NCBI GenBank assembly: GCA_026874595.1 | Contig: CM049308.1 | Span: 18,040,001-18,104,000 of the forward strand | From: Sipunculus nudus | Taxonomy: Eukaryota > Annelida > Sipuncula > Golfingiida > Sipunculidae | DNA: 64,000 bases | Direction: 5' to 3' | Shown here: piece by piece, positions 10,753 to 61,376 of the stretch | Layout of the letters: each line of letters starts with the position of its first letter | Numbering within the stretch: the stretch's first letter is position 1 | Notes under the pieces: generated by a model | Told to the model about the DNA's origin: nothing | The model's database searches: none | The model's input: the letters and a program-made list of their open reading frames with translations, nothing else | Made by a program: the position numbers and the translations under genes

Positions 10753-13700
10753 TGCATATATATAAACGTTTCAGCTTTGTGACAGATACATACCTTTGGC
10801 CATATGTTCGGACACCTTTGGACATAAAGTCTGGTAGTGATTGATTAAAGGAGCGAGAGAAGATTCTGGTTTTATATTTGAACAGGATCATTTGTTATCT
10901 GTATTATAATTGACGATGTTCGCGCCGGTCTTTTGTCATGGAACTCCTCTTTGGACAGGCCTCGGATATGCACGTTCTTGGTTTTGAAACGTCGGAAATA
11001 ATGAAAAGTGTGTCCTTAAGTGGGGGATTTTCATTATTTCTAAAAGAAAAATCAAGAGGTATATCACATTATTGTCCGAGGGTGCTATCGCAGCGCCATC
11101 TGTCGTCAACTCATTGTGTATCAAAGCCGAAATCGGTTTGTTACGCTGAATCAAGGCCTTACACCCTCCACGGGGTTCCTTGGGCATCAACAAACACAAT
11201 TTGATTCTGTTAATAAAATGTTTGGGATGCATGGTTTTAGATAAATTTATCTATTGCCTTATATATTGCTTTTTATTTCACAAATTATCTTCAGGCATGT
11301 TATTTCTATATGCCCTGTGGAACCATATGTTATCCTGTTACGGATGTGTCGTTGTATTATCTATTAATATTAAAATAGTTAAATCAGTCTTCATTATACT
11401 GATGGGCTATATGTCGTACTATGGATGAAATTAATTATTCAGTTGGAAAATAATGAGGGGTAGGATAAGCTAGTTATTTTAACACTTCCATGAAATTCCT
11501 AGGTACGGACCTTCAGTCAAATACGACGCGGTATAGAAAAAAAATGAGATACTGTCATGTAATCTGATGTTAGCCCATTAAAAGTCGTTTGGGATTACTG
11601 GGTGTAATATAAAAAAAAATTAAAAATAAAATATCATACGAAAATGAATGTTAATTTCGTAAAGACACATATACCCTCAGAAAGAACACAGCGTTAGCTT
11701 TAACATGATTTATACTTTATGGATTATTTTCAATAGCTCTTAGACTGATTTTGATTTAAGGCTTTGCTTTCAAACATGCTATCGTAATGATATTTGTTGC
11801 AATTGCCAACGGCAGCTTTCATCGAATGATGAAGGGCCGAGGAACTCCAGAGAATGGCGCCCCCTATCGGCCGCGGTTATTGCCACAATCGAAACGGTGG
11901 TTTCCTCTATTCTTTTTCTCCAGGGTATACTTTAACGTGCAGTTGACCCCTATTTGTGAAATAGTAAACAGGAAAATTTGCAGTTGTAATTCTCAGTTTG
12001 TGCAGTTATAAAATTTAAAGTTTTGTTCCAGTCATAGACTGAAAAACCACTATATATATTATGCACATGAGTAAATAAGTGAATTTTATCCATCACTCAT
12101 ACAAAATATATGAACTATACATTTCGCTCTGGTATTAGTTCGCAAATTTGCTGTTACATTTCTGTAATAATTATATATGTTATACGCAACACACTCGTAA
12201 TAATTCATATTATATGAATAAATTTTATGTACAAACTAGCTCTAGATCAACTGGTAACAGTTCAAAATTACAATTAAAAAAGCTTCTGTCTCCAATGACC
12301 CTGGCCGCCTGGCCTTCGACCACTTTATAGACTAGTTAATCCCTGTATGTCTCATTATATTCTGACGAAGGACGCTTGTTTACAATTTTGTGCAATTCTA
12401 TAACTTCCTTAAAATATACCCTGTTTATCTCAATTTCATCAAGTCCGCTAAACCACCTTTGTTAGAATGTATCTATACCCTAACATGAAATATCCGTTTT
12501 TATATATCTGAGAACACTTAGAATATGAAAAATGCGTTTTTATATTTCATCTTTTGCACTTTGCCTAAAAATCTATTTAAAAATGAAAGACAAATGTGAG
12601 ACAAATTCTACCAGTGTTGCCAGACCAGTTTTATGTAACCCTCCTAAACCCTATAAAACTGTTTGATTTTCCAAGGTGATATAAAATAAAACCAGAATGT
12701 TTAGTTTACATTTCGAGCGCACCCGATGGTATTTCGTGCATATTCGCTATAATAATTTGTGTGCATGCGATGACATCTTTTGCAAAAGTGACTATTATTT
12801 CGTTTGCGGACATGATATAATCTCATATACAGATGTACCGGCTCCTGGAGCGTGTATACTGTAAGAAATATCTGATCGTACCCTACGTTATTTTCGCTTG
12901 AATAGCAGTTTAGTTTAGTCCTAAATACGACATATGGTGCCTTAATATTTAATGACGACTTGCTAAACTATTTTAATATTAATAAATATTAGAATAACAT
13001 ACCAGTGACAGGAGAACATTTGCACAGGTCAGATATTTATAAAATGCCTATAGGGGAAAGATATTTTGTAAAGTAATAAATTAAGAGATTAGACCAAAGT
13101 TTATTTCGAACCCTACTTACCACATATTTTATAAATAGCATCAAATTGTGTTTGTTGATGTTCTAGGAAAATCTGAACAATTTGTAATGTACCACTCCAT
13201 GAGTCTCAGAAACACAGTATACAGCGGAGTATATCATGCACTGGTTCAGAGTATCAAACGGCTCCCTCACTTGATACCTTGATATACGATCGTATATGCC
13301 GACAGATGGCACTGCGGTAGGCCCTTGCAAATTTAATTTAAAATACCTCTGGACTTATGTTGAAATACGGAAATTGACCCCACTTAGGACACATTTTGCG
13401 ACCACCAATGCGACCACCGTCAATTATAACATTATTTTAGATTCATACGTGTAGGAGAAAATAAGAGTACAGAAAGTCTTCCGAGAAAAATAGAAAAGTT
13501 TGACCCCTTTGCAGGTTCTATCCTTCAATCATTACCTACAAGCCCATCCATGAGCACCTTTTTTCTTTTGGTACTCTTTGCATAAGGCTGATCCTTAACT
13601 GATCTATTCTGTTATGTTTTCTTACAAAAGGCACATCTGTGAATGCTTTTCTTTGTCTGTTGTCATCATTACCATGCCACCTTGAGAAGAAAATCAATAA

Positions 13701-13805
13701 ACAGATAAATATGTTTTGTTGTTTAACTTTTGGAAATTTAGTAACCGATGCCACTTCAAAATTGTGAGAACTTTTCAGTGCACAAGTGATTTGTAGTTAA
13801 ATGTT

Positions 13806-13850
13806 TTCTCAATAGATGGCAGTACCATAGATGGCAGTACCATCTTTGGC
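13806..13850. repeat. Short direct duplication ATAGATGGCAGTACC
   Basis: ATAGATGGCAGTACC occurs twice in direct succession, followed by GGCGCGCC. Too small to assign a function. Confidence 0.7.
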
Positions 13851-16800
13851 GCGCCAACCCCAACGTGTCAAGGGTCTCAGGGATGCAATGTAGTAACATT
13901 TGATCAGCATATTTAAGAGTTGCTGCAGTCTTGCAGCGCTGACATATATCACAGATATATGGGGTCCGTACGTTGCGGACTAATTTAAGAGTCGGTTAAG
14001 ATGTATTCGTATAGCTCCTAAGTGTATCACACTGAAGAAAAATTTCAGCCCAATTTACACAAGGAAGACCTTTCTTTTTAACATTAGGAGGGACCTACCT
14101 AGGCTCAAGAATTTTACACTCTTAATACATTTACTGGTAGATATGCGCTTCATTCGTTCCAAAACTGATTCCACTTCACCACTGCTTGTTTTTGCAGAGT
14201 TTCAACACTAGTCGGTTGGCACAGGGCCAAGAATTTTCAGACCAATGAAAATGGTTTCACGTTGTCGTGGTCACGAGTTGATATTACTTTTAGTCATACA
14301 CCGGCGGAGGCCAGTCTCAGTCGTGATACAGGACAAGGTTTCACGTAGCCGCCGACGACAACGCAACAGTGCGTTGCCGGCCAATCTTAGGGTCAGTTGG
14401 GATTATAACAAAAATCGATATATTACTCTTAGAGAGAATTTAATGCAAAAATATTTCCTTGGGTCGCCACATACTGATGTTCACAATATGTTGTATATTT
14501 AAAGGCCTGTAAAAAATAACCGATCGGGAAGGCATGAAGCACTTGAAACATCAAATTGATTCATTTATTTGTCCAGTCAGAACAGCCCGGTAGACATGTT
14601 GCATTTGGCAGCATTTCTGTATAATGCATCAGGTCTGTATGTACTATTATGTCCCTATTTTCACTTCCTGGGTGCAAAACAGTGCTGTGAGTAAGACAGT
14701 AATGTTTTTCACTTGTCAAATATTTAAGACGCATAGATGTACTGAACATTAATAAGTCGACATTGTTAAATTGCGTTGTGTATGGAGTGTTATAATTATA
14801 TAGTTAACTGCAGTGGCAATCTATGGAATACACATTGCGCCAGTCACTAGAAAACAATTGAGGAGTCCATTCTTATGGGATAAGTTTCAAGTAGCTAAAC
14901 GTGACATAAATGTTAGCTAATTTAAGAAAGGCCGGGCAGTACAAACGTTCAACCATGTTTCGTAAATGTTTCGTCGCTAAAGACGTCTAGCACATGAGCA
15001 GTACACGGAAACTTTTACATCATCCAGTGCGGACTTCAACCATTTTAAAACTAATATAGAAAGTAATAGTTAACATATCAAGTATGCATGCATGCACGCA
15101 CACTGGTGGTGGTGGAACCACTTTAAAAATTTACACAGGGAATGCTCAGTTTTTAATGGTCATTAATTAGTTTTCTGATACAAAATATATAGCTTTGACA
15201 ATTTTTAATATATTAATCGTTTTTTTAATATAATAAATGTTGCATTTACAATAAATCAATTGTTAAAATGTGGAAAAAAAACTGAACAATCGTTTCTCAA
15301 TAGTTATCCTAGTTAAAACTAAAGAATCCTCTTGGGTGATTAAAAGAAGAAATAAAATAAATAAATAACAAGAATGGCACATTGTAAGGCGTAAGGTATT
15401 TATTACTGTACAAATATGATGATATAATGGTGTCTGAATTATGAATATATGACAAAAGCCAAATGAACATATATAAATGAAAAAGGGCAGCCATAAAAGA
15501 TAATACACACAAACAAATACAAAGTTTGTAGGTAACAGCGGTAAAGTGTCAACTGACTGCAAGAATAAAATGACACATTAACATGTAAAGATATCTAAAT
15601 GTGGATACATGTTTATGTATATTCACATTTCAATTAACACAGCTCTGTATTCATAAATTTAGGCATCATTTATGTGAAAATTAGAAATATTTCATATATC
15701 TGAATAATGGTAATATGAATGTTAACTTGTATGAACACAATCATCTGCAACCCTATAACTGTGAATATATAATTTATAAAAAAAATATTTATTATTGGTT
15801 GAATTTTTTTTTATATTATAAACTGGTGTTACCTGGTTACTTTATTATCACAAGTGGAAAGATATTCTTACCTAATAAGCAATTAAGAAATATATTTCCG
15901 TTTTTAATTAATACATCCCCTGATTCATACCCTGTCCCACTATGACCACAAAATTAAGATATAAATAACTTTATGCATCAACATGTAAATATATGGGCCT
16001 CTCTGGTGCATGACCATCAAAGACCATCTAACAAACCTGACACAATAACATACTTTCTAAAACCAGAATTGTACTACTTGTGTGCCAAAGGGGGAGAGAA
16101 CACGCAATGCTGGTACATTTACCATGTCTAAAACAACATGCAAATGCAGCCTTGTTATCCAGTTATCTGAAAATGGTGCCTCCCCCCCCCCCCCCCCCCC
16201 AGCTAGGGACATGTGTCCTCAAGTTCTATTTCTGTTCCACTCTGAAGGTCAAATTAATATTCTTAAGGGGTCAAATGTTGGTTTCGCTCATTCTGATTGG
16301 CTCTTTATTTGGGCACATTCTATGAGAAAGAGGATACTGTGTTTTTGCTTTTTTTAAATGTTGGACAAGAATTATAAGAAAAGAAATAGAAAATCATCAG
16401 TTTTTAGTTTTACAGGAAAATCAATTCAAGATCTTAGCTGTAAGGTTGTCAAAAGATGTCTATCTGAACCATCTGACCACCATAACTCAAAAACAGTATG
16501 CATCAGTATATAAAATGTATACGCAGTTAAGGTCTGTATCTAAAAGCGGCTCAAACATTGTGTGTTTTAAGGTGGTGACAACAGAACCAGGTGACAAATG
16601 TGTGCATATATATTACACTGTGGTTTCTTCCCTGTATCAAATTTCTACAGCCTTTGACTGTCATTAACATGATATTATGTGACAGCAACCACCTTACCAC
16701 AAATAGGATACAGCTGAGAACACTTAAACAACCCCATCACGTGCCTCAGGGCTCCTTGCCAAATTACCATCATAAGAAAATCTGGGGTCTTAAGGGGTTA

Positions 16801-18593
16801 ACCAAGTGTTGTTACATATCTAGGCACACATGTATAAAGTTCTGGTTAACTATTCTGGCATACCACACATATAACACAATGATATTCACCAGATTGCCAA
16901 ATACATGTAGTACACTCTGAAAACCGAGTCTCTGTATACAAGGTTGTTATGAGAATAAACTCTTAAGGCACCGATGCTGGACATTCTGTGGACTTTACAC
17001 ACTATATCTGGTATCCAGTCTGAAAGCTAGAGTAAGGCACTCATAGTGGGCTCAATAGTGAAAATGTGTTTAACTCACTAAAACTGGTCTCTATGGTGAA
17101 AAGTTAGCAAAGAACATAAAAAATTGTTTATAATTAACACTTATTTCCATGGTGATCCTATATAGTCTGTTTTATCCCCTCATGTCCACCTGTTTTTTGC
17201 TATAAAAATTTTTACTAGTTACATTTCAAGGGAAACAATTATAGTGCAGAAGATTAAAGAACCTAATTAATTTTCAACAAGGTAATTAAATACCTACCTT
17301 ACTCTTACCTATCTTATTTACGAAACTTAGTTATGAGAAAGCAGTCTACATTTTACAACATATCAGACCCACTTATGGCCATCAAGGTAATTGGTCACAT
17401 GCAAAAACAGTCTCAATTTACAGCTGCTGATTGGATGATGTCATGTAAACACTCTAAAACATATAACCAGCTAAAACAAAGATGGCTACAAATGCAAAAA
17501 CACATCATATCTGCCAGATCATTGTGAAGGTTGTGTTAAAAGTTGTGAAACATAAATTGGGGATTTGTTGAAAAAGTTTTAATTGCCATATTATGTTGTC
17601 ACTTCCTTGTGTAGTTTTCTAGGAAATAATTGAAAAATATAAACTTTTAAGAAAATAATCTACAAAAAACAGGTGGACAGCAGCTGGTGAAACAAACTTT
17701 AGTGATATGAACATAAAATGAGCTTCTCTGCAGGTTTACATCATAGTTCACATAATTCACATCTCAAAATATACAAATAATATCACAAGTAATATTAAAA
17801 TTATAGCAGTAATACCCATGGTTATTTGCAGGATATATTTTAAAAACCTTTCTGTGTTGAGCTTGTGATTTTTATGGATCTTACACTATAGTAAACTATC
17901 ATTTACACACCTGTGTGATAAAATCAAAGTGTTCATGAAACGTATTCATTCTACAAAGATCTCAGATAATACAAATGGAATATTTCCTTTCTCTGATATT
18001 AGAAACATTCAGCATATACATATATGTATATTTCAAACACTAAATTTTGTAGGTCTTCTTAAATGTTCAAATATATTCACAGCAGAATTAATTGCAGATC
18101 AAAAGATACTGGCAGAAAGAACTATAGTCACAAAGATTTGTGGTAAAATGTTCTTAATCTGTGAGAACTTTACATTTCACAATATATACCTTATTTTTTA
18201 CCTGTAAGAACTTAAAAGTTACTATTGTTCACCCTTGCAACCAAAGGTATACATCAAGAAAACATGGACATAAAACAGTCACCAGTGAATCTTATTGTGA
18301 GCTAAACAAACAGAAACAAACAATTTAGAGCACTGTCAGAAATGTTATTTCCAGACAGTGATAAGAAATTGTATATGTCTTCTGTATAATATATAAAACT
18401 ATAACCTCTGCTATAATCTTAGCCCTATATTTCTATACCCTAAACTAACTTTTCCTGTTGTTTAATCGCACACCAACTAAATAGTTCCCTTAAAAAGTAT
18501 AACCACTTACCAACTAATAGGTTTCCATGAAGTTTTCATGACAACCAAGTTTTCCTGTACACTTATACACACAAACAAAGTAAATCTAGTCTG

Positions 18594-18599
18594 TTTATT
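18594..18599 (-). terminator. Candidate polyadenylation signal AATAAA for the type II membrane protein gene
   Basis: First canonical minus-strand hexamer I find downstream of the stop codon at 19460, giving a 3' UTR of about 0.87 kb. Variant hexamers or a longer UTR are possible. Confidence 0.3.
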
Positions 18600-18730
18600 G
18601 ATGATATTTTAAAATAATGACCACTTTATCAGTGGTCCCAATTCTTTTTTACTCTTTATATCAGATCTCCCTGCGACCACTTTATCGAGGTCCCCTTGGC
18701 AGTCATAATTTTGAGGTTTCACTGTATATA
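18600..18730. repeat. Degenerate interspersed repeat (GACCACTTTAT type)
   Basis: Contains two GACCACTTTATC blocks and TCAGTGGTCC. It matches the reverse complement of 29255-29360 (AAAGTGGTCA, CGAGGTGGTCGC). Confidence 0.6.
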
Positions 18731-19459
18731 GAATGATAGATAGGTGGATGGCCAATAAACATTTGTTCATACAGAGTTCATGCTTTGTGTGGGGAGAATC
18801 AGATTTCTTTACATCTGTTTCTAGTTCATGAGATGCACTCTGATGAAGATGCAGATATTGTCATTGCAAGGTAATATCCTCTGACAAAGAGGTTTATATT
18901 AATATAGAAAATATCAATTCCTATTATTGAACATTAGCATCATGTGCACATCAACAAACATGTGGTGATAGATGATGAGTAGGCTTCAATGTATGGTGTG
19001 TTTGTCAACACACACAAACAAGTGAAGAATAGGTATATAAGCACTGGCATATATTCACAATACACTGTACACTGATTATGCAAAGGTCATATACATTCAT
19101 TCAATAATTCATTTAACTTAACTACTGCTTTCCACAGAAAGTAGTGCTTCAGTGGAATAAGATTTAAAGGATTGTAGGGTGACCAATGCATGAGGAGTGT
19201 GAATTATAAAAAAGTCAACTGAAAGCTTGCCAATGCACTTCCAAGCATAATCACATACAGTTTTGAATTATGTAAACTCTACCTTATGTACATTATGTAC
19301 ATATGTACACTGTCCTTCCTGGGTCCAGCATTTCCTAAACTCTTCCCAGTGTTCTGTACATATTTACTATGTACAATTTATGTACAGGTGAGAGTGAGAC
19401 ACAAATTCCCTCTTTATGAACATTTCTTCAGTTTCTGCTACTGTGTGATGATGCAAACC

Positions 19460-58078
<38,619 letters not shown>

Positions 58079-58148
58079 TGTAGCAGTGCTGCAACAGCTC
58101 AGCAACACTCAAACCAGCGCTGTTTTATCTTAATGAGCTACACATGTC

Positions 58149-58172
58149 CTGGAAATACAGAAAACATGCAAT
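58149..58172 (-). other. Acceptor of exon 1 implying a non-coding 5' exon upstream
   Basis: The minus strand reads a pyrimidine-rich TTTTCTGTATTTCCAG ending at 58149, 71 bases ahead of the start codon. This suggests that the leader is split and transcription starts further right. Donor-like sites exist upstream (for example ACCG|GTAAGTTC near 62845 on the minus strand), but none can be chosen from sequence alone. Confidence 0.4.
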
Positions 58173-60529
58173 CTGTTATTAAAGTAGGTCAATGTCACTC
58201 CAAGGTTAATACAAATCATGAACCTCAACCACATGTTCTTGGTGGTTATAAACTCCTTTAGGGATATTTTATTTTTGGGCATCATTTTGCAACTTTGCTG
58301 CATTCTTATATCTGTTTATGCACAGAAATGTCATGTGATGTCAGTTAAGCATGTTAAAGGGTTAACATGCACTACGCATTACTGTGTCTTTAATGGACTT
58401 TGAATTATTAATGTTTTGTTGTCATATGTTGATAATGTTAATAAACTTAAAATACAAACTATATATATCAATTAAAATATAGTGGAGGCACATGGAGGAT
58501 TTCATTATTTTTACTTTTGTTAACTTATTTATTTATAAGCTAAAACTGTAAAAGTTTGAATGAACTTGTTTTTGCAGCAAATCAGATCTGAACTGGAAAC
58601 TTCAATAGAGTAATTTTTGTTTTGTATTTGATTTTGTATTAGGGATGCTTTAATTCTACCATATCCATTCCATCAATATTTTATTTTGTTTATAATACTG
58701 CATAAACATGGGCTTTTCTAAAACAGATAAACAAGAATGATATATTCCTGCTTTTTGAAGAAGTTGTGTTGTGTCCGTGCTTTGCTCTAACTATCAATTT
58801 TGCCAGTTATGAACCAACAAGAATAATTTTCTTAATGATTCCTGAGTTTTCAGCAATTATAACAAATCAACAACATGTCAAAACAAGCGAGTCTAAATGT
58901 GAGTCAGATTAGCAGTGGAATTTCCAAGCCTGACCTTTCTGCAGGGAGATTAAAAAGGTCTGCTAGGAGAGTGAACCATCTGGCGTCTGCATACCATGAA
59001 GATGTGCTAGCCTTCACCTGGGCCAAGTTTATTTTGGGTGAACTGATTAGTCTGTTGGCAAGAATTTAAGTGTGCTTCTATTCAAAGGGTTTCTGAGTCT
59101 AACAGAGAGTGATATGACTATGGGCTATAAATCTTACACAATACAGTTGTCAGTTAGTATTATTTAAACTTAATATGTGAAAATATGACACTTATCTGCA
59201 GGTAAAATACTCATTACAGTAAAGGTCTCAGGGCGAGGCCCAAACAAAATAAGGCTGACCACATCCTGAACAAATATGAAAGAAATGCATTCAGATTACC
59301 AAGTCTATTATACCATCGGCCAAGGGCTAACTACCTGAATTTTCCATGCACTGTGGATAAAACTGCCTCAGGACCGACAATGCAGAATATATATTGCATA
59401 AGACATAAAACAATCTGCTTACTTTTATCAAGGAGGTTATGTTGTCATATGTTTGTCTGTTGGATTGTAAACAGGATTATGCAAATATAACAAGAGCCTA
59501 TTCTCACAGGTTGGGCATGGGACAGCGAAGAACTTATTAAAATTGGCCAGATCAAGATAAAGGGGCAGATCCACAGGGGTTCGTTGTTTTGCCATAGTGG
59601 AGATTTGTGCTTTACTGCTTGACCTATATTTGAAATATGAATTAAAGCATTCTGTATTCAGACAAAATAGGAAGAATGAAGTCCTCTGGCAACCCTAGGT
59701 TTTGTATCTATATCAACTTTATTAAATTTTCCTGGACAACTTGTCTAAATAGTACCAAATTCCACCATGTGATGTCAGCACCAATGATAATATTAATGAA
59801 GCAGATAGATATACAGACAAACAAAACATAATCCTTTATCTACAGCTGGACACAAGGCAGTCATAAAATTTAAATCCTTCTTTGTATCAAGATTCAACTT
59901 GTCAGAATTAATATTTGAGAACAAACAATTACAATATCTCTTTTCTCAGTATTCTGTGGGCAGACAGACAAACAAACAGAACCTAAGGAGATACATAGAT
60001 AATGATATAGAAAAGATAACCTTCACCCAACAACACTGGCATAGGTAATTAGACAAGACAGCAACAGTCATACCCTGTGTCTCTGAATAACAACAAACAT
60101 ATTATGTAAAAATACGACAACAATAAAGCCAGCTGTGAGCCAGTTAATGTGAAATGAAATATAATTTGTTTATGGATTGTGTATGAAAAGAGACAAATGG
60201 TAAAACATAGGAGACCTGGTTGAAACTGAACTTGGCATGGAGCTGATAGATCCCTTTGTAAAATACCTGGGGCTGAGTGTTAAGGTGACTAACTCACAAA
60301 CACCTGGTCATAGGTCACATTTTTTTACCTGTATATTTATATCTGTCTGTATAAAGTCATATATGAATTCTGAGTAAAAAGAATATATATCTTATAGTTA
60401 CAAGGACACAACATTAAGTAATAAAGATTAAAGAAAAAATTATCTTTTTAGGTGACAAAGGAGATGTTGACAATAAAATATACATCTTTTGTGAACACTT
60501 TGTATCTGATAGCTAAATGCCATGTGGAA
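58173..60529. other. 5' flank of the membrane protein gene, no exon assigned
   Basis: No recognisable coding exon or RNA gene. It could contain part of the non-coding leader. Confidence 0.45.
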
Positions 60530-60535
60530 CTCAGG

Positions 60536-61370
60536 TTTTTTTTTTTTATTTTTTGTTGGAGGTAACTTCCCCCAATTTTTAAAGCTAACTTAACTAAGTA
60601 CATATACATCTACAGAATTCCATTCCAGTTTCAGACTACTTGACAGGGCAGTATCACTCTCTTCCTCTCATTTTTACGCTCCCAAGGCAGCGGTTCTAAA
60701 GAAGCTACTTATTTTCCCGCTGACTGCTTTGATTGTTTATGATGCACTTATACACCAGGTGGTGCACATGGGCCTGTCTGCTTAAAAAACTGCATGCTGA
60801 TGTGACTATAAGCCAACCAAATGCAAGTCAACAAACACTCGACAGGCATTAGGCTCCGCCCAGAAACCACATGTAGGGCAATTCTCTCTGAGCCTGTGGC
60901 CTGTTCAAACGGTCGCCGGGACGATGAGCTGTCACTCAAAACGAAATGAATAACATTAGCTTCGTGTATTCCTCGCTTGGCTGGTGAACCGTTTTGCTTC
61001 CAGCACAGGGTCTCATCTGATTGGACCAAAATACAGTTGTCCCCTCTGGTGTAGAGATTCAGGATACAAGGTCATAACAAACAGCGCTTACGATGTAGGT
61101 AGTTGGCCTATGGGTAAAGCGCTGTGTAAAGAGCGTATCTCATTTTATATCCTGGTATTAACCAGGCCCAGTGACTAACCCCCCAAAATTCACATTCGTT
61201 TGTGAGTGAAGCATGGTCGTAGGGCACAACCTTCCCATTAAGCCTGCTGAGTGCACACCATGGGTGGGGGCTGACTGTGAAAAATCTCACCAGCTCAACT
61301 GAGATTTGAACTCACAATCTCCTTGCTTTAAGTCCCTGTGTTCAACTACTGAGCCAAAGAAACCAGTCAC
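60536..61370 (-). mobile_element. tRNA-derived SINE, copy B, interrupted by a MITE
   Basis: Minus-strand A box TTGGCTCAGTAGTTGAAC and B box GTGAGTTCAAATCTC lie near 61290-61357. The 3' end GTTACCTCCAACAAAAAA with a long A tail is at about 60536-60560. CTCAGG flanks both ends (60530-60535 and 61371-61376). Positions 60675-61137 plus one 9-bp repeat are a foreign insertion, absent from copy A at 4897-5270. Confidence 0.75.
60675..61137 (-). mobile_element. MITE with 9-bp target duplication, copy 3 (463 bp)
   Basis: Same ends as copies 1 and 2 and the same internal blocks (CAATTCTCTCTGAGCCTG, GCGCTGTGTAAAGAGCGTA), with different internal deletions. It is flanked by a perfect TCTCATTTT duplication (60666-60674 and 61138-61146). 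It is inserted in SINE copy B; SINE copy A has CTTCCTCTCCTTTTATATCC at the corresponding unoccupied place. Confidence 0.88.
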
Positions 61371-61376
61371 CTCAGG

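Larger units (their letters stand above)
9500..19459. other. Intergenic region between Sos promoter and 3' end of the membrane protein gene
   Basis: No exon with supportable splice sites or a recognisable protein was found on either strand; open frames here are short and of biased composition. The region holds microsatellites, a 19-nt C run (16182-16200) and a repeat at about 14245-14400 that recurs near 38810-38925 (GTCGTGGTCA, CATACNCCGGCGGAG-like, CAGTCTCAGTC). A segment at about 11070-11190 resembles 57190-57290. The downstream end must contain the 3' UTR of the membrane protein gene. Confidence 0.5.

Noticed and set aside
10936-11232. Overlapping ORFs on both strands near 11 kb
   Set aside because: The segment resembles a repeat at 57190-57290 and lacks splice or protein support.
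60748-61290. Several ORFs near 60.7-61.3 kb
   Set aside because: They fall inside the MITE and SINE; similar frames in the other copies are not conserved as protein.
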